The position numbers were made by a program, and so were the translations under genes. A DNA stretch of 25,807 bases from Clostridiales bacterium UBA4080 (lineage in GTDB: Bacteria > Bacillota > Clostridia > Lachnospirales > Vallitaleaceae), in assembly GCA_002381865.1 (NCBI GenBank), contig DFYO01000028.1, positions 1 to 25,807 on the forward strand, written 5' to 3'. Positions 5,757-13,643 of this stretch are shown here, in pieces. How positions within the stretch are numbered: the stretch's first letter is position 1; each line of letters starts with the position of its first letter. The notes below the pieces were generated by a model. The model ran no database searches. It had not been told where the DNA came from and saw nothing but the letters and a program-made list of their open reading frames with translations.

Positions 5757-7652
5757 CTATAATTCATTATTTTCAGTTCTATTTCTTTGCTCCAAATAAA
5801 CTAAAAGTACAGAAATATCTGCTGGTGAAACTCCTGATATTCTAGACGCCTGGCCAATCGATACAGGTCTTATCCTATTAAGCTTCTGAGTTGCCTCTAG
5901 CCTTAAGCTTTTAATATCATCGTAGTTAATGTCCTCAGGTATCAATCTTTTCTCAAGCTTTTTATACTGTTCTACCTGTTTTAGCTGCTTTGAAATATAC
6001 CCCTCATATTTTATTTGAATATCTACCTGTTCTATAATATCATTTGACAATAACGGTCTGTCCTTATCAATCTCAAATAAATCATTGTATGTAATCTCTG
6101 GCCTTCTAAGCAGCTCAGCAAGCGTCGCTCCACTTTTTAGCAGGGTACTATTTAACCTTGTTAGTAAATTCTGTACTTTTTCAGAGGTTCCAACATGAAT
6201 AGAAGATAATCTATTAATTTCATCAGAAATCGCCTGCTTTTTTGATAAAAATTGTTGGTGTCTTTCCCCTGATATTAATCCTGCCTGATAGCCCTTTTCA
6301 AGCAATCTTAAATCTGCATTATCCTGTCTTAACAGCAATCTATATTCGGCACGTGAGGTCATCATTCTATATGGCTCATTTGTACCCTTAGTTACTAAAT
6401 CATCAATTAAAACTCCGATATAACCTTCACTTCGGTCAATAACAAGCTGTTCTTGATTTTTGATTTTCAATGCTGCATTTAAACCTGCAATTAATCCCTG
6501 CGCTGCAGCTTCTTCATATCCCGAGCTACCGTTAAACTGACCAGCGCTAAACAAACCACTAATATCTTTAAACTCTAAAGTAGCTCTTAATTGAAGTGGA
6601 TTAATCAAATCATATTCAATAGCATACCCCGTTCTCATAACTTCACAATTCTCCAAGCCTGGAAGGGTTCTTAGCATATCCCTTTGTACATCCTCTGGCA
6701 AGGAGGATGACATCCCTTGAACATACATTTCATTAGTATCTTCACCCTCAGGCTCAAGAAAAACCTGATGCCTTTCTTTGTCGTGAAATCTAACTACCTT
6801 GTCTTCTATAGAAGGACAATATCTTGGGCCAGTACCCTTAATTACACCTCCATACAGTGGCGATCTGTCTAAATTGTTTTTGATAATTGTATGTGTTTTT
6901 TCATTAGTATATGTTAGCCAGCAGGAAATCTGGTCTCTTTTTATATCCTCAGGCGTATGTAAGAATGAAAATGGTACTATCTTATCATCTCCCTTTTGTT
7001 CTTCCATTTTAGAAAAATCAACCGTTCTTTTGTCTATTCTAGCAGGCGTTCCTGTTTTAAATCTTAAAATTTCAATACCAGCATTCTCAAGTGAAGCCGT
7101 TAAATGATTAGCTGCCTGCAAGCCATTTGGACCGCTATATATTTCTACCTCTCCATAAATACACTTTGCCTTCAAATAGGTTCCTGAAGCAATTACAACT
7201 GCTTTACAATTATAGGTTGCCCCGGATATAATTCTAACACCTTTTACTTCTTTATCTTCAATAATTATTTCAGTTACTTCAGATTGTCGTAAAGTTAAAT
7301 TATCCGTATTCTCAAGCACCTTTTTCATAGAATTTGAATATTTATGCTTATCTGCCTGTGCACGAAGTGAATGTACTGCAGGTCCTTTACCCGTATTAAG
7401 CATCTTAATCTGTATAAAGGTTTTATCTATATTAATGCCCATCTGCCCCCCTAAGGCATCAATTTCTCTAACTAAATGACCCTTTGAGGTACCTCCGATA
7501 TTTGGATTACATGGCATCATTGCTACACTATCTAAACTAACTGCAAATATGATTGTTTTTAACCCAAGTCTTGCAGAAGCAAGGGCTGCTTCACAACCTG
7601 CATGACCTGCACCAATTACAGCAACATCATATTTTCCATCATCAAAATACAT
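5757..7652 (-). CDS. mnmG: tRNA uridine-34 carboxymethylaminomethyl synthesis enzyme MnmG
   Basis: MnmG (GidA), 631 residues, is the FAD- and NADH-dependent partner of MnmE. Together they add a (carboxymethyl)aminomethyl group to C5 of wobble U34 in certain tRNAs. The N-terminal dinucleotide-binding motif VIGAGHAGCEAA (12-23) and the following MMPCNPNIGGTSKGHLVREI block, containing C48, are diagnostic. Full length for the family, ending in the helical MnmE-binding domain (SGVSPADISVLLVYLEQ). AAAGGAG precedes the ATG. mnmE ends 13 bases upstream, so the two partners are made from one transcript. Confidence 0.97.
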   Translation of the reverse strand: MYFDDGKYDVAVIGAGHAGCEAALASARLGLKTIIFAVSLDSVAMMPCNPNIGGTSKGHLVREIDALGGQMGINIDKTFIQIKMLNTGKGPAVHSLRAQADKHKYSNSMKKVLENTDNLTLRQSEVTEIIIEDKEVKGVRIISGATYNCKAVVIASGTYLKAKCIYGEVEIYSGPNGLQAANHLTASLENAGIEILRFKTGTPARIDKRTVDFSKMEEQKGDDKIVPFSFLHTPEDIKRDQISCWLTYTNEKTHTIIKNNLDRSPLYGGVIKGTGPRYCPSIEDKVVRFHDKERHQVFLEPEGEDTNEMYVQGMSSSLPEDVQRDMLRTLPGLENCEVMRTGYAIEYDLINPLQLRATLEFKDISGLFSAGQFNGSSGYEEAAAQGLIAGLNAALKIKNQEQLVIDRSEGYIGVLIDDLVTKGTNEPYRMMTSRAEYRLLLRQDNADLRLLEKGYQAGLISGERHQQFLSKKQAISDEINRLSSIHVGTSEKVQNLLTRLNSTLLKSGATLAELLRRPEITYNDLFEIDKDRPLLSNDIIEQVDIQIKYEGYISKQLKQVEQYKKLEKRLIPEDINYDDIKSLRLEATQKLNRIRPVSIGQASRISGVSPADISVLLVYLEQRNRTENNEL

Positions 7653-7664
7653 ATTTTTTCTCCT

Positions 7665-9047
7665 TTATTTTCCTAAACAAAACTGACTAAAAATCTGCTT
7701 AATCATATCTTCCTTAACATTATCTCCAGTAATTTCACATATATAATTATATGCATTTGTTAAATCAATTGCAATTAAATCTACAGGGAATGAAGCCTCT
7801 ATTGCATTTTTAACATTATTCAGACTAATAAGCGCATTTTCTAAAGATGACTTATGTCTTGTATTAGTAATATATACCTGATTGTTAAAATTGATTTTTC
7901 CCTTTAAAAACATCTGCTTTATTTTTAATTCAAGCTGATTAATACCGTCCATAGTTTTCACTGAAATAGGAAGTATTGAATCTGAAGCTGCATATTCGCT
8001 TATTTGCTCTAAAGAAACCTGCTGCTCTAAATCAGTTTTGTTTAATATAATAATTGTTTTTCTATCCCTTAAACTAATCAACAAATCTATATCCTCTTGA
8101 GATAGGGGTAGGGAAGCGTCAATTACAAGCAAAATAAGCTCAGCATCCCCAATATGATCACGTGATCTTTGAACACCAATTTTTTCTACAATATCCTCTG
8201 TATCTCTTATTCCCGCAGTATCCATTAGCTTTAAGGGAATACCATGCATATACATATACTCTTCTAATACATCTCTCGTAGTTCCTGGTATATCTGTTAC
8301 AATAGCTCTTTGTTCTTTAATTAATGTATTTAATAATGAGGATTTACCAACATTAGGTTTGCCTGCAATAACAGTTTTGATACCTTCTTTAATTCTCTTT
8401 CCATCATCATAGCTTTCACTAAGCTCTTTTACTCTTATAATAATAGTAGAAATCTCTTTTTCTAAATGTTCGTCAGAGAGCTCCTCAATATCGTATTCGG
8501 GATAATCTATTGAAGCCTCTATATGAGCAATAAGCTGAATAATAGTATCCTTTATTGCTTGAATTTTGTCTGCAACAGCACCTTTAAGCTGACTTAAGGA
8601 TGCTTCAAGAGCCATTTCTGACTTAGAATTAATCATATCATTTACAGCTTCTGCCTGTGATAAATCTAATCTTCCATTAATAAAGGCTCTTTTAGTAAAT
8701 TCTCCTGGTTCAGCAAGTCTTGCTCCAGATACTAATACAAGTCTTAAAATTTTTTGCATTACGATTAAACCGCCATGAGCATTAATCTCAACTATATTTT
8801 CTGTGGTGTAGCTATTAGGTGCCTTCATTACAGATAATAAGACCTCATCAATTTCATTGCCTTCATTATCAACTATATAACCATAGTGAAGGGTATGAGA
8901 CTTAGCATCACGTATATCCTTATTATGATTTTTATACTTAAAAATTTTTTCAGCAATTTCTATTGAATTTTCACCACTAATTCGAATTATTCCAATCCCG
9001 GCCGGACTCATTGCAGTTGCTATTGCAGCTATTGTATCATATATCAT
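7665..9047 (-). CDS. mnmE: tRNA modification GTPase MnmE
   Basis: MnmE (TrmE, ThdF), 460 residues, is the GTPase half of the wobble-uridine modification complex. It has the N-terminal folate-binding domain (about 1-118), a helical domain and an inserted G domain. The G domain shows G1 at 229-236 (GKPNVGKS), a DIPGTTRD G2 region, DTAGIRDTED for G3 and NKTD for G4. The C-terminal CLGK (457-460) carries the conserved catalytic cysteine. A possible AAAGGGA ribosome binding site precedes the ATG. A hairpin separates it from jag upstream. Confidence 0.97.
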   Translation of the reverse strand: MIYDTIAAIATAMSPAGIGIIRISGENSIEIAEKIFKYKNHNKDIRDAKSHTLHYGYIVDNEGNEIDEVLLSVMKAPNSYTTENIVEINAHGGLIVMQKILRLVLVSGARLAEPGEFTKRAFINGRLDLSQAEAVNDMINSKSEMALEASLSQLKGAVADKIQAIKDTIIQLIAHIEASIDYPEYDIEELSDEHLEKEISTIIIRVKELSESYDDGKRIKEGIKTVIAGKPNVGKSSLLNTLIKEQRAIVTDIPGTTRDVLEEYMYMHGIPLKLMDTAGIRDTEDIVEKIGVQRSRDHIGDAELILLVIDASLPLSQEDIDLLISLRDRKTIIILNKTDLEQQVSLEQISEYAASDSILPISVKTMDGINQLELKIKQMFLKGKINFNNQVYITNTRHKSSLENALISLNNVKNAIEASFPVDLIAIDLTNAYNYICEITGDNVKEDMIKQIFSQFCLGK

Positions 9048-9069
9048 AAAAATCCCTTTCTATTTACAA

Positions 9070-9095
9070 AACCCCACGCCTTTAAGCATGGGGTT
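9070..9095 (-). terminator. Hairpin between jag and mnmE
   Basis: AACCCCA (9070-9076) pairs with TGGGGTT (9089-9095) around a 12-base loop. On the minus strand it is followed by TTTTG, a weak terminator tail, so it may lower readthrough into mnmE rather than stop it. The CCCCA...TGGGG form with an A/T-rich loop also resembles hairpins at the ends of IS200/IS605-type elements, but no transposase or other end is nearby. Confidence 0.45.
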
Positions 9096-9110
9096 AATAT
9101 GTAAAAGCTT

Positions 9111-9740
9111 TTATTTTTTTGTTGAAGGAGTAATAATTACCTTTCTATAAGGTTCGTCACCTTCACTATGAGTTTCAACAAATTTATTATCCTGTAATGT
9201 ATAATGGATAATTCTTCTTTCATAAGGATTCATTGGCTCTAGAGAAAACTTTCTGCCTGTTTTTCTAACCTTACTTGCAAGGTTAACAGCAAGTGTTTCT
9301 AAGGTCTCTTTTCTTCTAAGCCTGTAATTCTCTGTATCCAGCTTAACTCTTATATATACATCTGCTTGCTTATTAACTACTAAGCTAACCAAATATTGTA
9401 AAGAATCCAAAGTCTGACCTCTTTTCCCTATCAAAACACCCATATTCGGTCCAGATAAATCAATACTCATTACATTAGATTCTTCCATTTTTATTTCAAT
9501 CGCAACTTCTAAATCCATTTTTTCAAAAACACTATTTAAAAAATCCTTTGCAATTTCAGATAAATCCATCTTCTTTGAAACTCTTACAATTGCCTGCTTG
9601 TTACTGAATATCCCAAGTATACCATTAGCGCCCTTATCAACAATTTCAATATTAGCCTGCTCACTAGTAATACCCAATTCGATTAAAGCTTCCATTACAG
9701 CTTCATCTACAGTTTTAGCTCTTTTTTCTATTGTATTCAT
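9111..9740 (-). CDS. jag: RNA-binding protein Jag/KhpB
   Basis: Jag (KhpB, EloR), 209 residues, with three domains: Jag_N (about 1-52, with ELGITSEQANIEIVDKGANGILGIF), a KH domain whose GxxG loop is G105-K-R-G108, and a C-terminal R3H domain (E174-R-R...H179). In Firmicutes the protein binds RNA with KhpA and affects cell elongation. The linker is short compared with streptococcal forms. The gene follows yidC by 12 bases, and its AGGAGG site covers the yidC stop codon, implying coupled translation. Confidence 0.93.
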   Translation of the reverse strand: MNTIEKRAKTVDEAVMEALIELGITSEQANIEIVDKGANGILGIFSNKQAIVRVSKKMDLSEIAKDFLNSVFEKMDLEVAIEIKMEESNVMSIDLSGPNMGVLIGKRGQTLDSLQYLVSLVVNKQADVYIRVKLDTENYRLRRKETLETLAVNLASKVRKTGRKFSLEPMNPYERRIIHYTLQDNKFVETHSEGDEPYRKVIITPSTKK

Positions 9741-9752
9741 AAAACTTCCCTC

Positions 9753-10754
9753 CTAGGCATTTTTCTTTTTTAAATGCTTATTGAATACTAATTGCTGTAC
9801 TAATTGGAAAGTATTACTAACTAGCCAATATAGTCCAAGTCCTGCTGGCATTTGAAGAACAAATACCAAGGTAATTAATGGCATCATAGTATTCATAGTT
9901 TTTTGAGTTTGATCAGCTTTTGCATCCTTGCCCTTTTCAGTTGATGGCATTGTTGTTTTAGTAACAAGTACCTGAGCTAGAACACATAGTATTGGAATTA
10001 AAATACCTACTGTCATTAATCCTGAAAAACCCTGAGATAAATCAACCGGCACATCCGCAAGATTAATTCCGTAAAAATAATTCATTCCTGTAACCTTATC
10101 ATAAAGTGGAGCAATTTTATCTTGCACCTCACCAAATACCTTAAGAAATTCTGTCCATTCCTTTGAAGATAGTGAATTTAATAAATCTATTACTTTATTT
10201 CCATCCGATGCTAAAAAGTTCTTAACTGGAACTTTTTGTGAAGTATTAAAGGCGCTAATAAGCTGATCATATCCACTTATAGCACTAATATTTGTAAAGA
10301 TTGAGAGATATACTTCCTTTACCTGAACAATATATGCAGGAATGTTTCGAAGAACAGCAAATAATGCAAATAATATTGGCATCTGAATTAATAACGGCAA
10401 ACATCCTCCAAATGGATTTACATTATGCTCTTGATATAATTTTGCTGTTTCTTCCTGCATCTTCTTTTGAGATTCAGGATCCTTCATATTTTTATATTTT
10501 TCTTGAATTTTTTTAATCTCTGGTTGTACCCTTTGCATTTCTTGCATGGATTTTTGTTGCTTAAAATAAATAGGTATCATAAGAAGTCTTATTATAAAGG
10601 TAAATGCTATAATACTAAAACCAATTGAAATAATTCCTAAATTATTATAAAACAATACATAAATTCCATTCATTATAACTCCAAATAATTTTGCAATCGT
10701 TCCTATTATTGGAGCAGATGATTGTGTCAAACTTATAAACCATGTAAAAGTCAT
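9753..10754 (-). CDS. yidC: Membrane protein insertase YidC/Oxa1
   Basis: YidC-family insertase of 333 residues that places membrane proteins in the bilayer, alone or with Sec. Five membrane segments are visible, the hydrophilic-groove arginine is R56 in FIIRLLMIP, and the cytoplasmic hairpin between segments 1 and 2 is strongly charged (KQQKSMQEMQRVQPEIKKIQ). The NPFGGCLPLLIQMPILFALF segment is diagnostic. Between segments 2 and 3 is an extracytoplasmic insert of about 100 residues, longer than in SpoIIIJ of Bacillus. There is no lipoprotein signal at the N-terminus. GGAGG precedes the ATG. Confidence 0.94.
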   Translation of the reverse strand: MTFTWFISLTQSSAPIIGTIAKLFGVIMNGIYVLFYNNLGIISIGFSIIAFTFIIRLLMIPIYFKQQKSMQEMQRVQPEIKKIQEKYKNMKDPESQKKMQEETAKLYQEHNVNPFGGCLPLLIQMPILFALFAVLRNIPAYIVQVKEVYLSIFTNISAISGYDQLISAFNTSQKVPVKNFLASDGNKVIDLLNSLSSKEWTEFLKVFGEVQDKIAPLYDKVTGMNYFYGINLADVPVDLSQGFSGLMTVGILIPILCVLAQVLVTKTTMPSTEKGKDAKADQTQKTMNTMMPLITLVFVLQMPAGLGLYWLVSNTFQLVQQLVFNKHLKKKNA

Positions 10755-10772
10755 TTTTATCCTCCAAATGCC

Positions 10773-11009
10773 TTAGGGCAAGGGATCATATCCGCCTTTT
10801 GAAAAGGGATGACACCTCAATATCCTTTTTATAGTTAAAAATCCACCCTTAAAAAAGCCATATTTTTCGAACGCCTCTATTGAATACTGTGAACAGGTTG
10901 GAACAAAAATACAACTAGGCTTTTTTAATGGTGAAATATACTTTCTGTAGAACTTAATAATATGTATTGCAATATGCTTTAATACATTTAAAATTCTTCT
11001 AATTATCAT
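10773..11009 (-). CDS. yidD: Membrane protein insertion efficiency factor YidD
   Basis: Small protein of 78 residues with an amphipathic N-terminal segment and the family core KYISPLKKPSCIFVPTCSQY (24-43). Cysteines C33, C39 and C66 and the final HPFSKGGYDPLP match YidD. It is thought to assist YidC-dependent insertion at the membrane. It sits between rnpA (11 bases) and yidC (18 bases), the normal order. Confidence 0.94.
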   Translation of the reverse strand: MIIRRILNVLKHIAIHIIKFYRKYISPLKKPSCIFVPTCSQYSIEAFEKYGFFKGGFLTIKRILRCHPFSKGGYDPLP

Positions 11010-11020
11010 AATACATTACC

Positions 11021-11368
11021 TTAATTATTTGTCAATGAATTAATTTTAAGTAGCTTAAAAAGATGTAATAATGCACTTTCAACTTCATAATACGACTTGT
11101 CTTTTACGCTATCTCTTGCAACAACAACTATATCATAGCCATTTTTTACTGCTGAAGAATTCAATCTATAGCTTTCTCTAAGTAATCTTGTTATTCTATG
11201 TCGTACAACACTGTTTCCGACCTTCTTACTTATTGATATTCCAACTCTATTATAACCAAGTTCATTTTTACAAATAAACATAATTAAGTACTTGTTTGCA
11301 ACTGACCATCTGCAATTATATACCTTGTCAAATTCTCTTTTGTTTTTTAAAGAAATAAAAGGCTTCAA
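11021..11368 (-). CDS. rnpA: Ribonuclease P protein component
   Basis: Basic protein that binds the RNase P RNA and helps recognise pre-tRNA 5' leaders. The RNR-type motif appears as KKVGNSVVRHRITRLLRE, with FISLKNKREFDKVY near the start. No ATG is available at the correct place. A GTG at 11377 would give 118 residues, but it lies inside the AGAGGTG ribosome binding site (11375-11381). A TTG at 11368 stands six bases after that site and gives 115 residues beginning MKPFISLKNK, so TTG is preferred. It lies downstream of a terminator after rpmH, so its expression should be lower than that of L34. Confidence 0.93.
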   Translation of the reverse strand: MKPFISLKNKREFDKVYNCRWSVANKYLIMFICKNELGYNRVGISISKKVGNSVVRHRITRLLRESYRLNSSAVKNGYDIVVVARDSVKDKSYYEVESALLHLFKLLKINSLTNN

Positions 11369-11419
11369 ACAATACACCTCTATTCTGCTTAAAATTCATT
11401 CATTTTTTCAAGTAATAAA

Positions 11420-11440
11420 AAGGCCACAAAATGCGGCCTT
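11420..11440 (-). terminator. Intrinsic terminator/attenuator after rpmH
   Basis: AAGGCC (11420-11425) and GGCCTT (11435-11440) pair around a nine-base loop. On the minus strand a TTTTTATTA tail follows. The hairpin overlaps the rpmH stop codon and lies before rnpA, so it likely reduces transcription from the abundant L34 message into the rest of the operon. Confidence 0.75.
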
Positions 11441-11573
11441 ATGCTGATAATTTTTTTCTACCTTTAGCTCTTCTGCATGCTAATACGGCTCTTCCGCTTT
11501 TAGTGCTCATTCTTTTTCTAAAGCCATGTTCTTTGCTTCTTTGTCTTTTCTTAGGTTGGTAAGTTCTTTTCAC
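11439..11573 (-). CDS. rpmH: 50S ribosomal protein L34
   Basis: L34 of 44 residues, very basic: starts MKRTYQPKKRQRSKEHGF and ends AKGRKKLSA, the standard sequence of the family at the usual length. Translation begins at GTG (11573-11571), the only start that gives the conserved MKRTYQP beginning. AAAGGAGGTG lies six bases upstream, an almost complete complement to the 16S rRNA tail. It is the first gene of the left-arm operon, with its promoter inside the origin region. Confidence 0.97.
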   Translation of the reverse strand: MKRTYQPKKRQRSKEHGFRKRMSTKSGRAVLACRRAKGRKKLSA

Positions 11574-11695
11574 TGTTGGCACCTCCTTTATAAATCAGAA
11601 GTTATATCAAATTAACCTCAAATTTTATAGATTATATAAAAAAACTCTTAAATGAATGGGTTTATATCAGCTTTTCTTCAAAAAGCACTATTTCA

Positions 11696-11724
11696 ATTAT
11701 AGTTAAAAGCTTGTATATAGTCAA
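11696..11724 (-). promoter_or_regulatory. Promoter of the rpmH operon
   Basis: On the minus strand TTGACT (11719-11724) and a perfect TATAAT (11696-11701) are separated by 17 bases, a near-ideal sigma-A promoter. Transcription would start near 11689 and leave a leader of about 115 bases. It lies 31 bases from the nearest DnaA box, so DnaA binding could affect it. Confidence 0.8.
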
Positions 11725-11754
11725 GAAAAAAATTTTTTTTCGTTATCTTTTTTT

Positions 11755-11763
11755 TTATCCACA
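11755..11763 (+). promoter_or_regulatory. DnaA box (perfect)
   Basis: TTATCCACA, the exact consensus DnaA-binding 9-mer, on the plus strand. It follows a long T-rich tract (11732-11756). Confidence 0.9.
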
Positions 11764-11790
11764 TAAAACCCTCAAATCTGACCCATCTAT

Positions 11791-11799
11791 TGTGGATAA
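11791..11799 (-). promoter_or_regulatory. DnaA box (perfect)
   Basis: TGTGGATAA on the plus strand, which is TTATCCACA on the minus strand, facing the box at 11755. A weaker 7-of-9 match (TTATCCCCT) follows at 11809-11817. Confidence 0.9.
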
Positions 11800-11817
11800 A
11801 TACTATTTTTATCCCCT

Positions 11818-11920
11818 TGTTAATTAAATATATAATAAAAATAGAATAACCCATAAACATTTATATATTTTCTTGTTTTATAATGTTGATATAATTATAT
11901 ACAGGCTGTGAATTTTATTT
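11818..11920. other. AT-rich tract between DnaA boxes, candidate unwinding element
   Basis: About a hundred bases made almost entirely of A and T lie between the second and third perfect DnaA boxes. Such tracts melt easily and are typical of DNA unwinding elements. The second AT-rich candidate after dnaA (13645-13700) competes for this role, so the assignment is open. Confidence 0.4.
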
Positions 11921-11930
11921 TTTTCAAAGG

Positions 11931-11939
11931 TTATCCACA
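11931..11939 (+). promoter_or_regulatory. DnaA box (perfect)
   Basis: TTATCCACA on the plus strand, the closest perfect box to dnaA, about 65 bases upstream of the probable dnaA -35 element. It could serve both initiation and dnaA autoregulation. Confidence 0.9.
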
Positions 11940-12003
11940 ATATCAACATACTTATACCTTTTTTTTATTAACATTCTTGTGATTTTCAAGCCTCAAGTAA
12001 GCA

Positions 12004-12032
12004 TTGAAATAATCTAATTTTTAGAGTAAGAT
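12004..12032 (+). promoter_or_regulatory. dnaA: Probable dnaA promoter
   Basis: TTGAAA (12004-12009) and TAAGAT (12027-12032) are separated by 17 bases. The -10 matches only four of six consensus positions. The implied transcript begins near 12040 and carries a leader of nearly 200 bases with strong hairpins. Confidence 0.45.
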
Positions 12033-12055
12033 ATAAATTGAGTTATTAGACGCCT

Positions 12056-12135
12056 GTCTGAGAGGTTTTGTATTACTTCTCACAGACTTTTAAAGTTTGT
12101 AGCCTATTATATAGAAGACAAATTTTCAAAGTCTG
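12056..12135 (+). promoter_or_regulatory. Structured dnaA leader with two overlapping hairpins
   Basis: Hairpin 1: 12056-12065 pairs with 12076-12087 (ten pairs, one two-base bulge). Hairpin 2: ACAGACTTT (12082-12090) pairs with AAAGTCTGT (12128-12136 region, ending 12135-12136), and after one mismatch 12092-12100 pairs with 12118-12126 (one G-U), giving about 18 pairs topped by a small CTAT/ATAG stem. Both need CAGAC at 12083-12087, so they exclude each other. No thymine run follows hairpin 2, so any switch would act on translation, RNA stability, or the DNA itself. Confidence 0.55.
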
Positions 12136-12161
12136 TTTGTAGGCTCTTTAGATAGTGTTTT

Positions 12162-12181
12162 AAAAACCGCTCGGACGCGGT
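12162..12181 (-). terminator. Possible leftward terminator upstream of dnaA
   Basis: ACCGC (12166-12170) pairs with GCGGT (12177-12181) in a short GC-rich stem. On the minus strand it is followed by TTTTTA. It could stop antisense transcription from entering the origin. The stem is only five pairs, so the call is weak. Confidence 0.3.
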
Positions 12182-12232
12182 GTGTCTGACAAATCAGATA
12201 CTTTGTTCCAAGAAAATTTTGGAGGTAGTTAT

Positions 12233-13600
12233 ATGTCTGTAATGGATAAATGGGATCAAATTCAATCCTTATTAAAGAATGAATCTGATATTTCTACAAT
12301 GTCTTATAAAACATTCTTAGAAACACTTGAGCCTGTTAAAGTAACAAGTAACATGGTAATTATTAAAGCTGAAAATGATATTGAAAGAAACTATATTGAA
12401 AAAAAGTATTCTAAAATAATCACAATAGCAATTAATGAAGTAACAGGAAAATCTTATGATATTAAGTTTATTATTCCAAAGGAAATGGATTCATTAAAAA
12501 AATATAATGATGATCCAGAAGAAAAAGAAATATTGGCATCTGATCAAACAGGACAGGCTTTTTCCCATACAAAAAATAATAATCTTAATTCAAGATATAC
12601 CTTTGATACATTTGTAGTTGGTAATAATAATAAGCTGGCACACGCAGCTTCTCTTGCTGTTGCAGATTCTCCAGCTGAAGCATATAACCCTTTATTTATT
12701 TATGGAGGAGTTGGACTTGGAAAAACACATTTAATGCATTCAATTGCACACTTTATATTAAATGAAACTCCTAACTCAAAAGTATTATATGTATCTTCTG
12801 AAAAATTTACAAACGAATTGATTAATTCAATAAAGTTAGGTAATAATGAAGATTTTAGAAGAAAATACAGAGATATAGATGTTCTTCTAGTAGATGATAT
12901 TCAGTTTATTGCAGGTAAGGAAAGAACACAGGAAGAATTTTTCCATACCTTCAATACTTTATATGAAGCAAAAAAACAGCTTATTATTTCTTCTGATCGT
13001 CCTCCAAAGGAAATAGAAACATTAGAAGAAAGATTGCGTTCTCGTTTTGAATGGGGTCTTATTGCAGATATTCAGGCACCTGATTTTGAAACTCGTATGG
13101 CTATTCTAAGAAAAAAAGCTGAACTTGAAAAATTAGATATTCCAAATGACGTAAATCAATACGTTGCTAATAATATTACTTCTAATATAAGAGAGCTTGA
13201 AGGAGCAGTTAATAAAATTGTTGCATATTCAACTCTTGTTCATCAAGAAATTACTGTTGAACTTGCTGAGGATGCATTAAAGGATCTTATTTCTGCAAAA
13301 GAATCTCCAACTATTAATATAGAATATATAGTAGAAACAGTATCTCAATATTATAACCTTAATCCAGAGGACATTACATCTAAGAAAAGACCTAGAGAAA
13401 TTGCATATCCAAGACAGATTGTAATGTATCTTTGCAGAACACTTACAGATATGTCACTTCCTCAAATAGGAAACAAGCTTGGAAAAAGAGACCATACTAC
13501 AGTAATTCACGGATACGAAAAAATTAATGCAGAAATAAAAGCAGATCCTTTACTAGCTAACACAATTAATACTCTGATAAAAAAGATAACCGGTAAATAA
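12233..13600 (+). CDS. dnaA: Chromosomal replication initiator DnaA
   Basis: DnaA, 455 residues from this start, an AAA+ ATPase that binds DnaA boxes and opens the origin. An N-terminal helical domain, a variable linker (to about 115) and the AAA+ domain with Walker A GGVGLGKT (158-165) and Walker B VLLVDD (217-222) are visible. The C-terminal DNA-binding domain has the signature RDHTTVIHGYEKI. An upstream GTG at 12182 would add 17 unconserved residues. The ATG at 12233 is preferred because GGAGGT (12221-12226) lies six bases before it and the product then begins MSVMDKWDQI, like the family. A second in-frame ATG is three codons later. Confidence 0.97.
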   Translation: MSVMDKWDQIQSLLKNESDISTMSYKTFLETLEPVKVTSNMVIIKAENDIERNYIEKKYSKIITIAINEVTGKSYDIKFIIPKEMDSLKKYNDDPEEKEILASDQTGQAFSHTKNNNLNSRYTFDTFVVGNNNKLAHAASLAVADSPAEAYNPLFIYGGVGLGKTHLMHSIAHFILNETPNSKVLYVSSEKFTNELINSIKLGNNEDFRRKYRDIDVLLVDDIQFIAGKERTQEEFFHTFNTLYEAKKQLIISSDRPPKEIETLEERLRSRFEWGLIADIQAPDFETRMAILRKKAELEKLDIPNDVNQYVANNITSNIRELEGAVNKIVAYSTLVHQEITVELAEDALKDLISAKESPTINIEYIVETVSQYYNLNPEDITSKKRPREIAYPRQIVMYLCRTLTDMSLPQIGNKLGKRDHTTVIHGYEKINAEIKADPLLANTINTLIKKITGK

Positions 13601-13602
13601 AA

Positions 13603-13643
13603 TGTAGATAACCATAGTTTTTATGTTAGCAGACTGTGGAAAT
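13603..13643 (-). promoter_or_regulatory. Two near-consensus DnaA boxes after dnaA
   Basis: On the minus strand, TTATCTACA (plus 13603-13611) and ATTTCCACA (plus 13635-13643) each match the relaxed DnaA box TTWTNCACA at eight of nine positions. They begin just after the dnaA stop and are followed by an AT-rich stretch (about 13645-13700). This resembles the second, unwinding half of the bipartite origin of Bacillus subtilis. Confidence 0.5.

Larger units (their letters stand above)
11574..12232. other. oriC region between rpmH and dnaA
   Basis: These 659 gene-free bases hold, left to right, the leader and leftward promoter of the rpmH operon, three perfect DnaA boxes, a very AT-rich tract (about 11818-11920), a probable dnaA promoter and the structured dnaA leader (12056-12181). 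Divergent rpmH and dnaA with DnaA boxes between them are the hallmark of a Firmicute chromosomal origin. Confidence 0.9.

Noticed and set aside
6799..7107. Plus-strand open frame inside mnmG
   Set aside because: It is a shadow of the conserved MnmG frame with no initiation signals or recognisable domain.
12182..12232. N-terminal extension of DnaA from an upstream GTG
   Set aside because: It adds 17 residues without family similarity, runs across the ribosome binding site, and lacks its own Shine-Dalgarno.
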